Shown here: piece by piece, positions 47,331 through 59,783 of the stretch
Layout: each line of letters starts with the position of its first letter
Numbering within the stretch: position 1 is the stretch's first letter
NCBI GenBank assembly: GCA_013399115.1
Contig: VXAA01003989.1
Coordinates: 591,621 to 655,620 of the forward strand
Length of the DNA stretch: 64,000 nt
Direction of reading: 5' to 3'
Source: Anseranas semipalmata
Lineage: Eukaryota > Chordata > Aves > Anseriformes > Anseranatidae
Position numbers and translations under genes: made by a program
The notes under the pieces: model-generated
Told to the model about the DNA's origin: nothing
Database searches by the model: none
The model's input: the letters and a program-made list of their open reading frames with translations, nothing else

Positions 47331-49769
47331 ATTAACTCAATTGCTCTGCATATAAGCTATTTGTTCCACTTGTATTATTTTTGTCCAAAAGGTAATTTAA
47401 GTCTGGTAATGCTATCAAGCTTGCATTTACAATATCAACAGCGGACACTGGCTACCAGCTGAAAATTGCTGCAGGGACTCTCTCCTTTCTATTTCCTGAC
47501 CAATTTAAACAAAGGAAATCTTTAACATGCTGAAATTTTCTTCTCACTCCCTCCCCTCCCCTACCCCCCACAACACACGCATTCGTCAATGAGAGAGGAC
47601 AAAAATAGTTCAAGGTGGGGTGGGGTGGCATTTTTTGTTTGTTTTTTGGGGGGAGGGGGAAGGGGGGGCAGCAGTGGGTTTTTTTTGTTTGTTTTTGTTT
47701 GTTTGTTTTATCTGTATTTTTCTATAGAGCTATTAGGAAACATATTGGTGTAATCCAGACAGGCATTATCTTTCTGTGGAAAAAATCACTTACGTGGTCA
47801 AATGATTTCAGAAGTCCTCAAGAGACATGCAAAGATGGAGTTAAGTGCATGATCTTCCCAGCCTGAAGACAGAAAACCTGGACAGTTAGAATACTAGACA
47901 TCCAGGTATCCACATGCGAGCGTCCCTCCAATTATATGAGAAACTGTAGCTATGTGAGGGAAGGGCTGTCAGGTTGGATATGGAAGTCTGACCAGGCACA
48001 CTTGCAGAACCATCTTTCAGCCTCTGCAGCCCCAGTTTTACTTCCTATAGCTATGTATCAGATACCCCTTATGTAAAAACTACCTGAACAGTATGATTTT
48101 CTGGTGAACTACTCCTACAAACATTAAACCTCTTTGTATTCAAATCTCCATATTATAACATTGCATTTGATGGGGTGTATTAGCACGTTAATTGCCTAAA
48201 ACCTAATCAGATAACTGAGTTGAAGACTTCAATTAATAGATCTGTGATTATAAGGAACTTCATTTTTCTTATTCCAGATCTAAATATAGTTATTCACATT
48301 CATTCGGCCTTCCCTTCCAGCCACTAGATTTTGTGCCATTTTTCCGTGTTTACTTTAAAACAAAACAAAGAAACTTTTATTTGTTCTCCACAGAGCAAAA
48401 TATACAGACTGATAAAGAATTCTGGTAGCCAGCTTTGATAAGCTAAATAGACAGAGCACTCCTTAAATTTGCAGATACAAAGGGGTATTTTTAGGCAGAA
48501 AAGTTGGCTTGAAAAGTTCACGAGTCCCTTCCTCCTTCCTTTTTGTTGCATTCAATTTAGTATTGACCTCTGGTATAGATTTAATTGTCAAAATTAACCA
48601 GGTTACAAAACCATACAACCCCTTTTCCTTCTTTAAAGAGAATTTTTGACAAAGATAATTTGAACTACCCAACTTACAAACATGGCCTCTGAAGAAAGTA
48701 TTCAAATAGTGTCTTTATCTTGAATCTCACTATCAAACATGCTTTCCCATGCTTGGTCATTCCCAGCCTTCTTCTCCAAACCATTCCCAATTCTGGGAGG
48801 ATCTTTTGAAAGTGAACATGAGAGCTAGATGCAGCATTTTCTACAACAGTGTATTAGCTCCCATTTAATTACCTCTGGGTCACATTTATTCTTTTGGCTC
48901 TAGAACCACATTAGGATGTTCAGATCATTAAACACCATATCTTTTCATTATTTTCTGGAGTCACCAACACACAGGATAAAGACACCCGTCCCACTAACAT
49001 CGTCTGGAGTCCCTTCTATCAGAGGAACTGCTGTACAGTCCACCATTATGCAATGGGTATTTTTATTAATCAGGCTTTGCCACAATAGTTACTCTGCAAG
49101 CTGACATTTTTAAACTGCCCCCCCCCCTTTTTTTAAGTTATTAAAAAGCATTAAAGCAGAAAGCAGAGCATATTTAAAAGCCCAACTGATTTTAAATGAC
49201 AGGCTGGCATACTGTTATTTCTAAATTGGGATCTCTCATATATGGAAGTGAACAGTTACTTGCATTTCACCTAAAAGAACATGGAGCAGGAGTCATTTCA
49301 TGACTGCATTTTTAGTAAGAATAAAAAACTCTGCAACTTAAGCCAGAGATCTTTTCCAGTATAGTGTTCTGCTTAAGCAAGGAGTCATGGTGGCTTGCTT
49401 AACCTGAAGAGTGGAACCAGAGCAGTGAAAGCCTTGTACCAGATCAGCTTTCAAAATTGGTATTTAGAAAAATGAATGTTTCAGATTTGATCAACTCTCT
49501 TTAGTCAAAATGTGACTACTATCCGGGGTTTCAAAATGGTACAGGTACTTTCTACACAAGACAGAGCATAGAGACAGATCTGTTCCCTTCTGAACACCAT
49601 AAGGGCACAATGACCTCACCTAGTACAGACAAAAGACTTCTGACGCAGAGGAGATTCTAAGTGTTCTCCCACTGAAACAAAATAATTTAATGTGAGAGAG
49701 GAATGGATAGATTAAATTAAGTTACCTAAGGACAAAAAACTATTTTCCACATGACAGGATTATCTCCCC

Positions 49770-49784
49770 CCCCCCCCCCCAATT
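49770..49784 (+). repeat. poly-C tract
   Basis: A run of about 14-15 C in intron DNA. Length in the assembly may be unreliable. Confidence 0.9.
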
Positions 49785-50281
49785 ATTCCTGTAGAGTAAT
49801 ATATTTGCATTTGTATGAAATCAAAATTGATGCTGTCTTCAGCAACCTACCTGCAAAACTGATAGGTTTTCATTATTCATTAAGGTATTGCTGGTCATAC
49901 TTAAGTACTGTGAGACTGTGATAACAAGAGCTAGACATTTCCATAAAATGCCACATTTTAAGAGAATACTCATATATACACACCTATCCAGAATATGTAA
50001 AGCTTTAAAGAATCAGATGTTGTTTACCCGTTTACCACCTAGAAATAAACCAAATTTCTATTTTAATGTGGTTATATCTTTACTGGAGATAGCAAAAACA
50101 TTTGTAAAATGAAGTTGAACTTAATGGCATGCTTGATCGGGTAGACAAAAATATCACAGTAGCATGGCTATGACCTATTTTCCTAACAAGGAAACAAAAC
50201 CCACTGACAGTCTAAACTGCAGCTTCCTGGGAGGTGAAAGGAATGCAAGTTGCATTACACTGCAGGAATTTAGAACCAGGC

Positions 50282-50740
50282 AGCCCAGATCTGGACACCA
50301 CATCCCAGGTGTGGCCTCACCAGTGCTGAGGTATAGGGAAAGGCTCACCTCCCTCAACCTGCCCGCAACATTCCACCTAATGCAGTCTAGGACATCATTC
50401 GCCTTCTTTGCTGCAAGGGCACATTGCTGGCTCTTATTCAACTTGGTGTCCAGCAGGACCCCCAGGTCCTTTTCTGCAAGACTGCTTTCCAGCTGGTCAG
50501 CCCCTAACACGTGCTGGTACATGGGGTTGTTCCTCCCCAGGTGCAGAACCTTGCACTTCCCTTTGTAAATTGCATGAGGCTCTTCTTGACCCACTGCTCC
50601 AGCCTGTCAAGGTTGCTCTGAATGGCAGCACAACCCTCAGCCAGCCTCTGCCCTGGCAGACAGCTGCTCCAACGCCTGCTGGGGAAGGTGCCCTGTGGCA
50701 CATCACCGCTTTATCTGAACTTGGGTGAGGACCCCTTCTT
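50282..50740 (-). mobile_element. CR1 LINE internal fragment (RT C-terminal part)
   Basis: The minus-strand frame 50175-50594 carries CR1 reverse-transcriptase C-terminal signatures (CKVLHLGRNNP, LGADQLESS, EKDLGVLLD, SQQCALAAKKAN). Plus-strand landmarks are GGTGTGGCCTCACCAGTGCT and CTCCCTCAACCTGCCCGC. The 3' terminal part of the element is absent on the left side. This is unusual, because ordinary CR1 insertions keep their 3' end, so a later deletion or rearrangement is implied. Confidence 0.9.
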
Positions 50741-50756
50741 TGCACCCTTTCTCACA

Positions 50757-51195
50757 AACTGCTGCGTATGTTGGCAATCTCTAGGAGCTGTGCTCCAGAC
50801 CTAGGCCTAGGCATCTCCCTGGCACTAGCTACAAAGGTGCTTGACCTTCCGTAATCAGCAGCAGCTGCAACAAAGGCTGCAGGCACTCTTGGGTCAAAGG
50901 CAGCTGACTGTGCTTGTTAGAAGCTGCTAGAGCCTTCCTCAGGCCCACATCTGTGGCTCCCCTTACCTTGCCCTTACCTGGCAGCAGCAGGCACTCTCAG
51001 GTTTCCCAGGAGTCTCCAGATGATCCTGGTCCCTGTCCCCGGAAGATCCAGAAGCTCCCAAGGCAGAGCCCAGACTCTGGCATGAACTGCTGCATCTGTT
51101 CGTTACCTCTGTTTGCCATGGTCTGGGAGCTGTGCTCTGGCCTGGCTCTTGTATAGACCTCTCTAGCATCAGCCTAAAAGGGTGCTTGACTTTAC
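50757..51195 (+). repeat. diverged tandem repeat, period about 340 bp
   Basis: Two units share words in the same order: AACTGCTGC, GAGCTGTGCTC (50785 and 51127), AGGTGCTTGACCTTCCGTAATCA versus GGGTGCTTGACTTTACCTAATCA, and CAGC. The spacing of the second word is about 342 bp. It is GC-richer than the surroundings and abuts the CR1 fragment. I do not recognise the unit as a named family. A palindrome CCTAGGCCTAGG lies at 50800-50811. Confidence 0.6.
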
Positions 51196-54111
51196 CTAAT
51201 CATGGGGCAGCGAGACAGAACGTCGCTTTGCTACATCATACATTGACATAGCACATTTGAGATCATCATAAAATGCTTTCTGCCTTAAGAATTATTAATA
51301 ATGAGACCGGTAAGATGAAATTTATTTATCTGATTATGCTTTAGGGACATAAAAGAACAGCCACAGCCCTAATACACTAGTCATTTTCTTCCAAAAGTTA
51401 TCTTCATCCAAGTGTGAAGACTCCACTTCCCCACTACCAGTTACATTTTAAAAACTAATTATTTGCATCATCTACTCCAGGTTATAGCCTAAAGTCCCCC
51501 CAAAAGATGCTAATAAATTTAAATACTTGGATATTTAAATATTCATCTTTCTGCCACTATCTTCAAAAATTAATTCAAATGGAGGGCTAAGTAGCCTTGT
51601 GACCGTGCTCCTGAGTGACATCCCCAAGCTGATTCTGTGACTCCAATCTCTGGGGTTGGGGATTGGACTGAGGACCTCAAAGACAAAAAGCCACAGGAAG
51701 GCTTTCAGCCTTCAGCCACACTGAAAAATCTGCTCTAACAAGCCACAGCAGTGTAGCCAAGAGTCGTTGACTCTTCTCCTGCATGGATCACCACTGAGGG
51801 AAATTGATCCCATTTCCACCACGAGCTTATAAATCAGTATCAATCTCAGCATGCATTCCAAAACTACAATGATGTTTTTCATGTCATTCAGAAATCCTCG
51901 TGATCCTCGCTCAGATTTCAAAACTCACACATCCACATAGAACAGTTACAATGACAAAATTCAGTGTGTAAGCCTTACAAAGCTTAAAAGAACACTATCA
52001 AATAAAGTCAAAAGCTGGATTTTAAACTTCCAAGCATAACTTGTTTTTTCAATCATCTGAATTCCAAGCAAAAAGTCAGTTGTATAAAAGGAATCCCATA
52101 TGAATGAAACAGCCAACCGTGATCCGTATTTTGCCTAAAATGTTTTGATGTAGCTTGTGGAAGGAGATTTAAGACAAAGGATCCAAACATTAGTTGGTAT
52201 GTAATTTTCTTCCCTGCTACAGAGAAATTGACTGAATTTAGATTAGGCAAGACCAGTACTCCTGAGATGTAAGATTCCCACCATCCCCATATGCACACAT
52301 ACATGCAACACCCCTCAAAAATCTCATTGCTTTCTTATTTTAATGGGTCGAGTCTTGACTCAGCTGTAACCACCACAAATCATTAAAAGAGTTAGGCCAA
52401 ACAAGTTCAGTGGATTGGAGAACAAGAAAAGAGTCAGTATTAAAGCACCCATCACCAATACAGCGCTCAGGCAACCAAGAAATGAGTGTAGCTTAAGTAC
52501 ATACCCTGTATAGACTTTCGTATGGCAAGACTCGCTAGTCTGGACCTCAGTCATCCAACTAGTTCAATTCCAAGTTTCTCATTATACATAAGATGCAGAT
52601 GGTATTTTTGCTTCATTTTACTGAAAACGTTCCTTAATCTATGTTTTGATAGAAGCTCTCCCTTCCTCCATCCACCCTTATGCTTACCACCTTCTAGTAC
52701 CTGTTAAATGCTTTCCTTTATATTTTAAGTAGAAATAATAGAATATGAGAGTAGATGGCATTCTGTGAATATCAAGTTACTTCTGAGAGCAGGTGTACTC
52801 CAGGAGTCCTTTACAGTGGAGTATACTATGCTATTATGTCCTATTAAACAATATATACAAACCCAAGGAGACCTAAAGAATTGATCAACAAAAATCAAGG
52901 ACCAAATGCAGAAGTCTATTAAGACAGTGGCCCTATTAAAAGCACTGACCCTCTTTTCACTTTACGATCCAGAAAAGATAATTTCTCTCATCACTCAAAA
53001 TGACAGACTATTTTCCTAAATCTAAGTGTTCCCTTCTGATAAGTTTGGTAAAAAGGAAACACAGCAGAAGTCTAATACTATCTCCTTCCCCTCTGCCCCC
53101 TGAAACACATTTACTGTACAGTCTCAGTAGAACTAGTATGTGTGAACATTAATAGCTACTGATCTATTTTTAACTGAATAAAAATGCATCTGTATAGTTT
53201 AAAAGCTTGATAATACACCACTCCAAACACCCACCAACTCGTCAGAAAAGCTCTGTCATTTCAATGCTTCTGCTTTAAAGGACAGCAATGCAGCTACCAG
53301 TTCAATGCTGAATCACTCCTGGAAGTAACATTTTTTCACGGATTCTCTCCTGGGAGCAAATGCAAACAGAGGTGAACTCAAACTAGAGAATACTGTCACT
53401 ACAAGTGATTTAGATTCATTCACAGATAATGGTCTTCAGAGACACCTGATTCTATCAAAACAACCACACAGTCTCTTATTCAATATAAATGTATTAGTCA
53501 GAAATGAAAAATCAGGGTCAAATAAGTATGTAGTATCATAAGTTTCCTTTTACCAAGCCTGTTTTGTAGAAAAGGGGAATTCTAGCTGGATAATGAGAAT
53601 GAATTACAGACCATGCAACAGATATGTGTGAAAATGTACAGGCATGTGCATAATATGAAAATTATGTACTATAATTCATATGAGTTTTAAATAGCAAATA
53701 ATTTTTTTGGAAGTACAGTTCTCAGAGAGGGATAGCCCATGGAGAATAAGAGCAATGTTTTCTGAACACAGTTTAAAATTATGGTTTGGGGTTGCAAATC
53801 AACTGGAGCTTTTTACATCACCTTTTGACAAACAAGCTTCTCTTTCATGTTGACGTTCTAATGTGGGAACAAATGAAGACAATAGCACAGTTTAGGAGGC
53901 ATTTAATTTCAGAACCAGTTTCCTTACTAGGCTTGAGATAGCCAAATCTTTACCAGCTTCAGGGCACTTCACAAGACTTAATCAAAAATGCATTGGAGGA
54001 ACTATTTTCATTTTGAGTAAAGGTTTGAAATTTGGTCATTATATTTAAAGTTCTTTCAAAAGGATAACTATGAATCTAATTGTACATGAATATAGGTATA
54101 CTATACATACT

Positions 54112-54135
54112 TGTGTGTGTGTGTGTGTATGTGTA

Positions 54136-54170
<35 letters not shown>
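54112..54170 (+). repeat. TG/TA compound microsatellite
   Basis: TG repeats pass into a long uninterrupted TA run. The copy number is likely to be polymorphic. Two overlapping open frames here are by-products of the repeat. Confidence 0.97.
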
Positions 54171-54172
<2 letters not shown>

Positions 54173-55983
54173 TATCTCTTATATACATACATGGTATTAT
54201 ACATATTCAGATCACCCCACTTTCCTACTTCTGTGGGTCTCAAAGCATTTTTAAGTAATCCAGTATTGAGGCTCAAAGGTTCAGACATCTATCTTGTTCA
54301 AAACTTACAAACTGAGCCAGGAGGGAGCTGAGATACAGATCACAATCAAAACAGACGTTAAAGAGTCACTGAGTATGGTAACTGGCCACAAATATGTCCA
54401 AAACCTCCAGCAGAAGGAAGGAAAAAAAAGCTGCTCTCAACTACTGCCAAATAAAAACAAAACAACAAAACACCACAACCTCCACACCTCCACTGCAGAA
54501 GTGCTCCCCTTGCCTAATTCCAGTTGTTCACAGTAGGTATCTGAGCATCGTTAAAATAATGAGTTACACCGCAGGACAGTCACAATTGAGTTACCATTCA
54601 GATTATTGCCAACCTCAGTAGTTAAACTTTAACTGGTATGGTGAGAGACCTGGTAACAAGATGTTGCTCTTCCTGATAAACTCTACACAAACAGCAGGAA
54701 GCCTTACAAAATACATGATATTTGCATAGGTTAACAATACACAATATTTACATATATTAAAACATGCACAAACATTCCCCTCTCTGTGCAATATCTCCCA
54801 GTTTGTGAACATTTCCTGAGTAAAGCCAGAACGTGTCGCTCCATTCTGACTTCTTAACTATTCATAAGACATCATGGTTTTGAAGCAGATTGATACTATG
54901 CTACCAGGTACCAGAAGCAATGAAAAGATTTAATTTCACACCTAAAAATATTCTGCACAAGCTCATGTTTTAATATCAATTACACTTTACTCATCTTTGA
55001 GTGTCTAAGAAGCTTGAAGAAGGCATAGCAACAATTTGTATGTGCAGTACATTTTAATTCTGATAACAGTATTTATTTTGCAGGGAATCCTTTTGTCCTG
55101 CAGGAAAATATATAAATTCTTCCTTCACTTAAGGAAATCTCTGAGAGATTATAAATTGCATTTTTGTTATTTATTAAATATAACTACGTCCACAGAATTC
55201 TTAGACCACAAGGATACTGCTTTGAATATAGTGGAAATCTGTAAGATTGTACGAGAATTTTCTCATAGACAAGTCACAGTATTCGTTCACCCCCTCGTCA
55301 AGGTTTTTAAAACAAACTGAACAGGTACAAAAGGAGTGTCTTGATTGCAGCACTGAAAATGAATCATAGTGCAAGCAGCCACACCCTGGAAAATACTCTC
55401 CAGAATGATAATGGTACAATTCACAGGACTTCTGTGCCAACTTACTTAAAATAACATTTTTATTTTGATGGTTAATTTTTCATAAGGCAATGTTTGCTCT
55501 CTATGCCATAATTTCCAAACATGCCGAAGTTTTATGATCCTGCATTCTCATGTATATTTGCATTATATGACTTGTTCACAACAACTGAACAAGGGTAGAA
55601 TCAGAAATCTCAGTTCCCAGGGTATCAGTCTAGGGCTTAATCCAATTTCGCTTATTTTAAACTTCTTAAACTACTATTAATGCACACGTCTGTATATAAG
55701 CATTAAGGAACAAACTTCCCCTTACACAAATTCCCCTTGCTTAGTTCCTCTTCTTTAAGCCATTAGTATCCAATGAAAGAAGAAAACACCATGAAAAATA
55801 CTGATGAGTGCAGTTGCTGCCACATTCGAGCCATGTGACTGGATGAAGGTTTCAAATCACAGCACATGGCAAAGTTTGCAGTCATTATTTTTGTAAGCTA
55901 AATGCTGCATAAAGTTGTTTAAGTAAACACAGTTACAGGCAGCTACTGCTATCCAATTTCTCTGCTGTAATTAGCTTCATTTA

Positions 55984-57101
55984 TCATAGAATCACAGAAT
56001 GGTTTGGGTTGGAAGGGACCTTAAAGATCACCTCGTTCCAACCCCCTGCCATGGGCAGGGACACCTCCCACCAGACCAGGTTGCCCAAAGCCCCATCCAG
56101 CCTGGCCTTGAACACCTCCAGGGATGGGGCATCCACAGCTTCTCTGGGCAACCTGTGCCAGTGCCTCACCACCCTCTGAGTAAAGAATTTCTTCCTAACA
56201 TCTAATCCAAATCTCCCCTCTTTTCGTTTAAAGCCATTACCCCTTGTCCTATCCCTACACTCCCTGACAGAGTCCCTCTCCACCTTTCCTGCAGGCCCCC
56301 TATAGGCACTGCAAGGCCACAATGAGGTCTCCCCGGAGCCTTCTCCAGGCTGAACAACCCCAACTCCCTCAGCCTGCCTTCATAGGAGAGGTGCTCCAGC
56401 CCTCTGGGCGTCCTTGTGGCCCCCCTCTGGACTTGCTCCAACAGGTCCATGTCCCTCTTACTCTGGGGGCCCTAGAGCTGAATGCAGCACTCCAGGTGGG
56501 GTCTCATGAGAGTGGAGTAGAGGGGGAGAATCACCTCCCTCGACCTGCTGGCCACGCTTCTTTTGATGCAGCCCGGGACACGTTTGGCTTTCTGGGCTGC
56601 AAGCGCCCATTGCTGGCTCATGTTGAGCTTCTCATCAACCAACAGCCCGAAGTCCTTCTCCTCGGGGCTGCTCTCAATCCATTCTCTGCCCAGCCTGTGT
56701 TTGTGCTTGGGAATGCCCTGACCCAGGTGCAGGACCTTGCGCTTGGCCTTGTTGAACTTCATGAGGTTCACACACGGCCACCTCTCAAGCCTGTCAAGGT
56801 CCATCTGGATGGCATCCCTTCCCTCCAGCCTGTCAACTGCACCACACAGCTTGGTGTCATCGGCAAACTTGCTGAGGGTGCACTCAATCCCACTGTCCAT
56901 GTCACCAACATGGATGTTAAATGGTGCCGGTCCCAACACTGACCCCTGCAGAACACCACTCATCACTGGTCTCCACTTGGACATTGAGCTGTTGACCACT
57001 GCTCTTTGAGTGCAACCATCCAACCAATTCCTTATCCACCGAGTGGTCCACCCATCAAATCCATGTCTCTCCAATTTAGAGACCAGGATGTCACATGGGA
57101 G
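55984..57101 (-). mobile_element. CR1 LINE, longest copy, with RT C-terminal region
   Basis: The plus strand begins CATAGAATCACAGAATGGTT, with GGAAGGGACCTTAAAGATCA, the reverse of the CR1 3' end. The minus-strand frame 56472-57104 encodes about 210 residues of the reverse transcriptase C-terminal part, with the catalytic FADD core in FADDTKLCG (near 56847-56868), then [16 protein letters not shown] and [10 protein letters not shown]. An in-frame TAG ends it at 56472-56474 where the family normally continues. Downstream frames (56202-56450 and 55984-56322) carry the remaining C-terminal part in other frames. It is 5'-truncated near 57101, inside the RT domain. The copy is non-autonomous but relatively young by its open frame. 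It has the same orientation as TRAK1. Confidence 0.97.
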
Positions 57102-58629
57102 CATCCATTACCATCCATTCCCAACAGTCATGAACCATTACAAGTGACACGTCCCACCAGCGTCTCAGTTGGGAGACTTAGGATGCTCCGACGTTGATTT
57201 TTGCTTTCCTTGCCTCATTAGCAAAACATCTTTCTTGTGCTTAATACAATAGTCTCCCTGCACAGACCATCTTACAGGGGAGACAGGACTAATCCTGGTA
57301 CTACAGACTTTGGAAAATTGACTTTTCAGAAGGTTTCTTTAAGCCAACTACTGTCATCATTATAATGGCATTAGAGGTCTGATATGATAAAAGGAGCTGT
57401 GGTACAACTGATTCCAAGAGATTAGCTTCAGCTCCCCCCCCACACCGTTTTGCACTGCTCGTCTGACTGGGGAGGAGGTGTAGAGGATATGTAAAATATC
57501 TACCAAAATATTTAATGCTTTCTGTTGAAGTATTGAAGTCGGTAACTCAGTTCTTCATATCCATAATGCTTTTACCAACTTTACTCCTTACAAAGTGGTT
57601 CTCCAGGTGCTTCAGAATACAATGAAGTCATATTTGCAAAGGTTTCTGTTGAGCACTGTAACTCATCCCTTCTGAGCTCCACAGTGCCTCAATAACTCTA
57701 CATAAACTTATCTACTACTATAGTTTACATAAATGTACTACTATACAAGTCTAACTACTACAGCTTTAGTATGTCACCTATAGGCTTGATGCTCTGCAGA
57801 CTATTTTAACATGCAATACATTCAGAAGTGCAACAAAATTGCATCTTCATGTGAAAACATGGGCGAGGGGGGGAGGAAGAAAGAATCGTTTAATCATAAA
57901 TTACTTGAGTAATGAGCAACTAGAGGATGAATCACAGAAGTCTTCTCTTCTTGCACAGCTAAGTCAATAGCCACAGTGGAAGAACTCAGAGAGACATGAA
58001 TCCATTCACTATGATAAAATGATCTACAGGCTCAAACAAAGAATGAAAAATGCAGTAGGTCACAATACTACAAGCTTCCTCCCCAGGCACAAACAGTACC
58101 TTTTTGTAAAATAGTATGAATATGAACAGAAGAAAGAATGAGGGGACAAAATATCTTAACTAAATGCTCAGTTTGGTTCTTCACAAGTCTTTCCTAGAAG
58201 CTTAAGCTGCAGAAAAATGATTTGACATCATCTTGTGAGGCTGGCACAGAGTGACATCAGACAACACTGCAATGTGTCAGCAGATATGTTCAAAAAAAAG
58301 CAAATAAGACAACAGGTCTAAGCTTTCTACATTTTAGAGATGCAGAAATCTCAGTTTTGCCAGAGGGATCACAAACCAAAACAAGCACTGTAGTTTCACC
58401 AATATTTGATAATGTGGAGAGGTGCATGCACAAATTCCAAATACAACAGCTGGTTTTGATTATTTAATTTCTTTTCTACCCACCACAAAACTTGAAGACC
58501 AATACAATTCATAAACAGTTCTCTTGCTTTTCACAGTTGTCAGAGAATTACATAGATACTTCAGAGAAGGTAAGAAAAATAGCACTGTTTTATTTGTTCC
58601 TCAGTATAATTTAATTATTTTTGACTTAC
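57102..58629 (-). other. TRAK1: TRAK1 intron DNA next to the HAP1-N exon
   Basis: Between the CR1 and the HAP1-N exon. AT-rich with short C and G runs (57436-57443 and 57868-57876). No gene or repeat is recognised. Confidence 0.6.
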
Positions 58630-58824
58630 GGAAATATTTCAAGGTCTCTTCTATTTGCTCAGTTGTTAAGTCAATATTTGCATCAGGAGAAATGAGAGGC
58701 GTATGAAGCCAGTCGTCGTGGTCATAACCATAGATTGTATCTGCTCTTAGCTTATAATGAGGCAGCTGTTCCTCCAGTAGACTGATGATTTCAACTTCAG
58801 GAAGATTGGTACTATTGCACACAT
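58630..58824 (-). CDS. TRAK1: TRAK1 long-form exon, HAP1-N region
   Basis: This 195-nt exon has strong sites: acceptor CTTTCTTTTTTCAG before ATGTGTGCAATAG, and donor TTTCC followed by GTAAGT. It starts with two bases of an Asp codon and encodes VCNSTNLPEVEIISLLEEQ, LPHYKLRADTIYGYDHDDW, LHTPLISPDANIDLTTEQ and IEETLKYF, then C, which makes Leu with the shared exon. This is the N-terminal HAP1-N homology segment of the long TRAK1 form, nearly identical to mammals. The preceding exon with the long-form start codon is not recognised up to base 64000 and probably lies to the right. The exon is absent from the MQKF and MSGN forms. Confidence 0.97.
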
Positions 58825-59564
58825 CTGAAAAAAGAAAGAGAGGACAGACTCTGTTAGTTACTTTGAACCAAGTACTATACATATAAGCTAGGTAAGATGC
58901 CAGTTTGGTTTGACATCGGCAAGATTTTTCGGCATGTAAAAAGAACAGCTAGATACGGTTTAGAAGATAAGACTAGCACAAGTTATCCCCAAATGAGAGT
59001 ACTTACCAGCACAAAATTGGAGGGCATGCTTTTCAGGAGAAGAAGCCCAACTTTTACTAGCAGGGACTCATCTATTGAAGAATAAGGTTATGGGGAAGGA
59101 GGCAAAATAGAGAACAAGGGACCATTGACCATGACAGGGTAGTAAAAACCCGGGTATGGAAAAAGGAATACTGCATATGAGAATTTCCATTTTTGATGTT
59201 TTACTTGACAGATTATTTTTTAGGTTGCAAGCTCTACATTTCTCCTTAACTTGGTCCTTGATCATAGTTCAGTATCACTATATTTTGCTGCTGGCAGATT
59301 TTTCTCAAGAAGAAATCCAGGATTGCGGTATCAAGCTGCCACAATTCACACTGAAGATGCACTGGTAAAGCTGGCAGCAAGAACATCTAGGACACCTTTC
59401 AACACCATCTTGACCTGAATTCTGTGATATCAGTCCTCAATATTCAGAAGTACATCAACTTTGCGCACAGTTTTAAAACTGGATACCGAGGGCCATCAAC
59501 AATCGCTTAAATGTTGTGATTTAAATTGGAGATTTAAATTTAGGAAAAGAGACAGAATTAACAC

Positions 59565-59783
59565 ATGAAACTCCAATTCAACATAAAGAAAACCTTTTTC
59601 ACCATGAGTATGGTAAAATATGGGAACAGGAGCCCAGAAAGGCTGAGAAATCTCCATCTTTGCAGAGACTGACAACTCAACTGGACAAGGCCCTGAGCAC
59701 CCAGTTTGAAAGGCTGACTTTGAGTAGAAGTCAGAACAGGTGACCTCCAGAGGTCCCAGCTAAACTATATTATTCTATAATGA
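59565..59783 (+). mobile_element. degraded CR1 LINE 3' end
   Basis: The plus strand has CAACATAAAGAAAACCTTTT, TTCACCATGAGTATGGT, then GGACAAGGCCCTGAGCACCC and CAGGTGACCTCCAGAGGTCC, in CR1 order. It ends at TATTCTATAATG. Many substitutions and small deletions show an old insertion. Confidence 0.8.

Larger units (their letters stand above)
43482..58629 (-). other. TRAK1: TRAK1 intron of the long form (upstream part), 15 kb
   Basis: This is the stretch between the MQKF exon and the HAP1-N exon. It contains the CpG-rich block at 43560-43980, one ancient and three younger CR1 copies, an X-box-like site at 47317-47330, C/G runs near 47611-47660 and 49770-49784, a diverged tandem repeat at 50757-51195 and a TG/TA microsatellite at 54112-54170. 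No further TRAK1 exon is recognised. Confidence 0.6.

Noticed and set aside
54070..54331. Two overlapping plus-strand frames of 62 and 83 codons
   Set aside because: They read through the TG/TA microsatellite (runs of Cys/Val and Tyr/Ile) and are artefacts.
56322..56942. 206-codon plus-strand open frame
   Set aside because: It is the antisense of the CR1 reverse-transcriptase region and has no independent signature.
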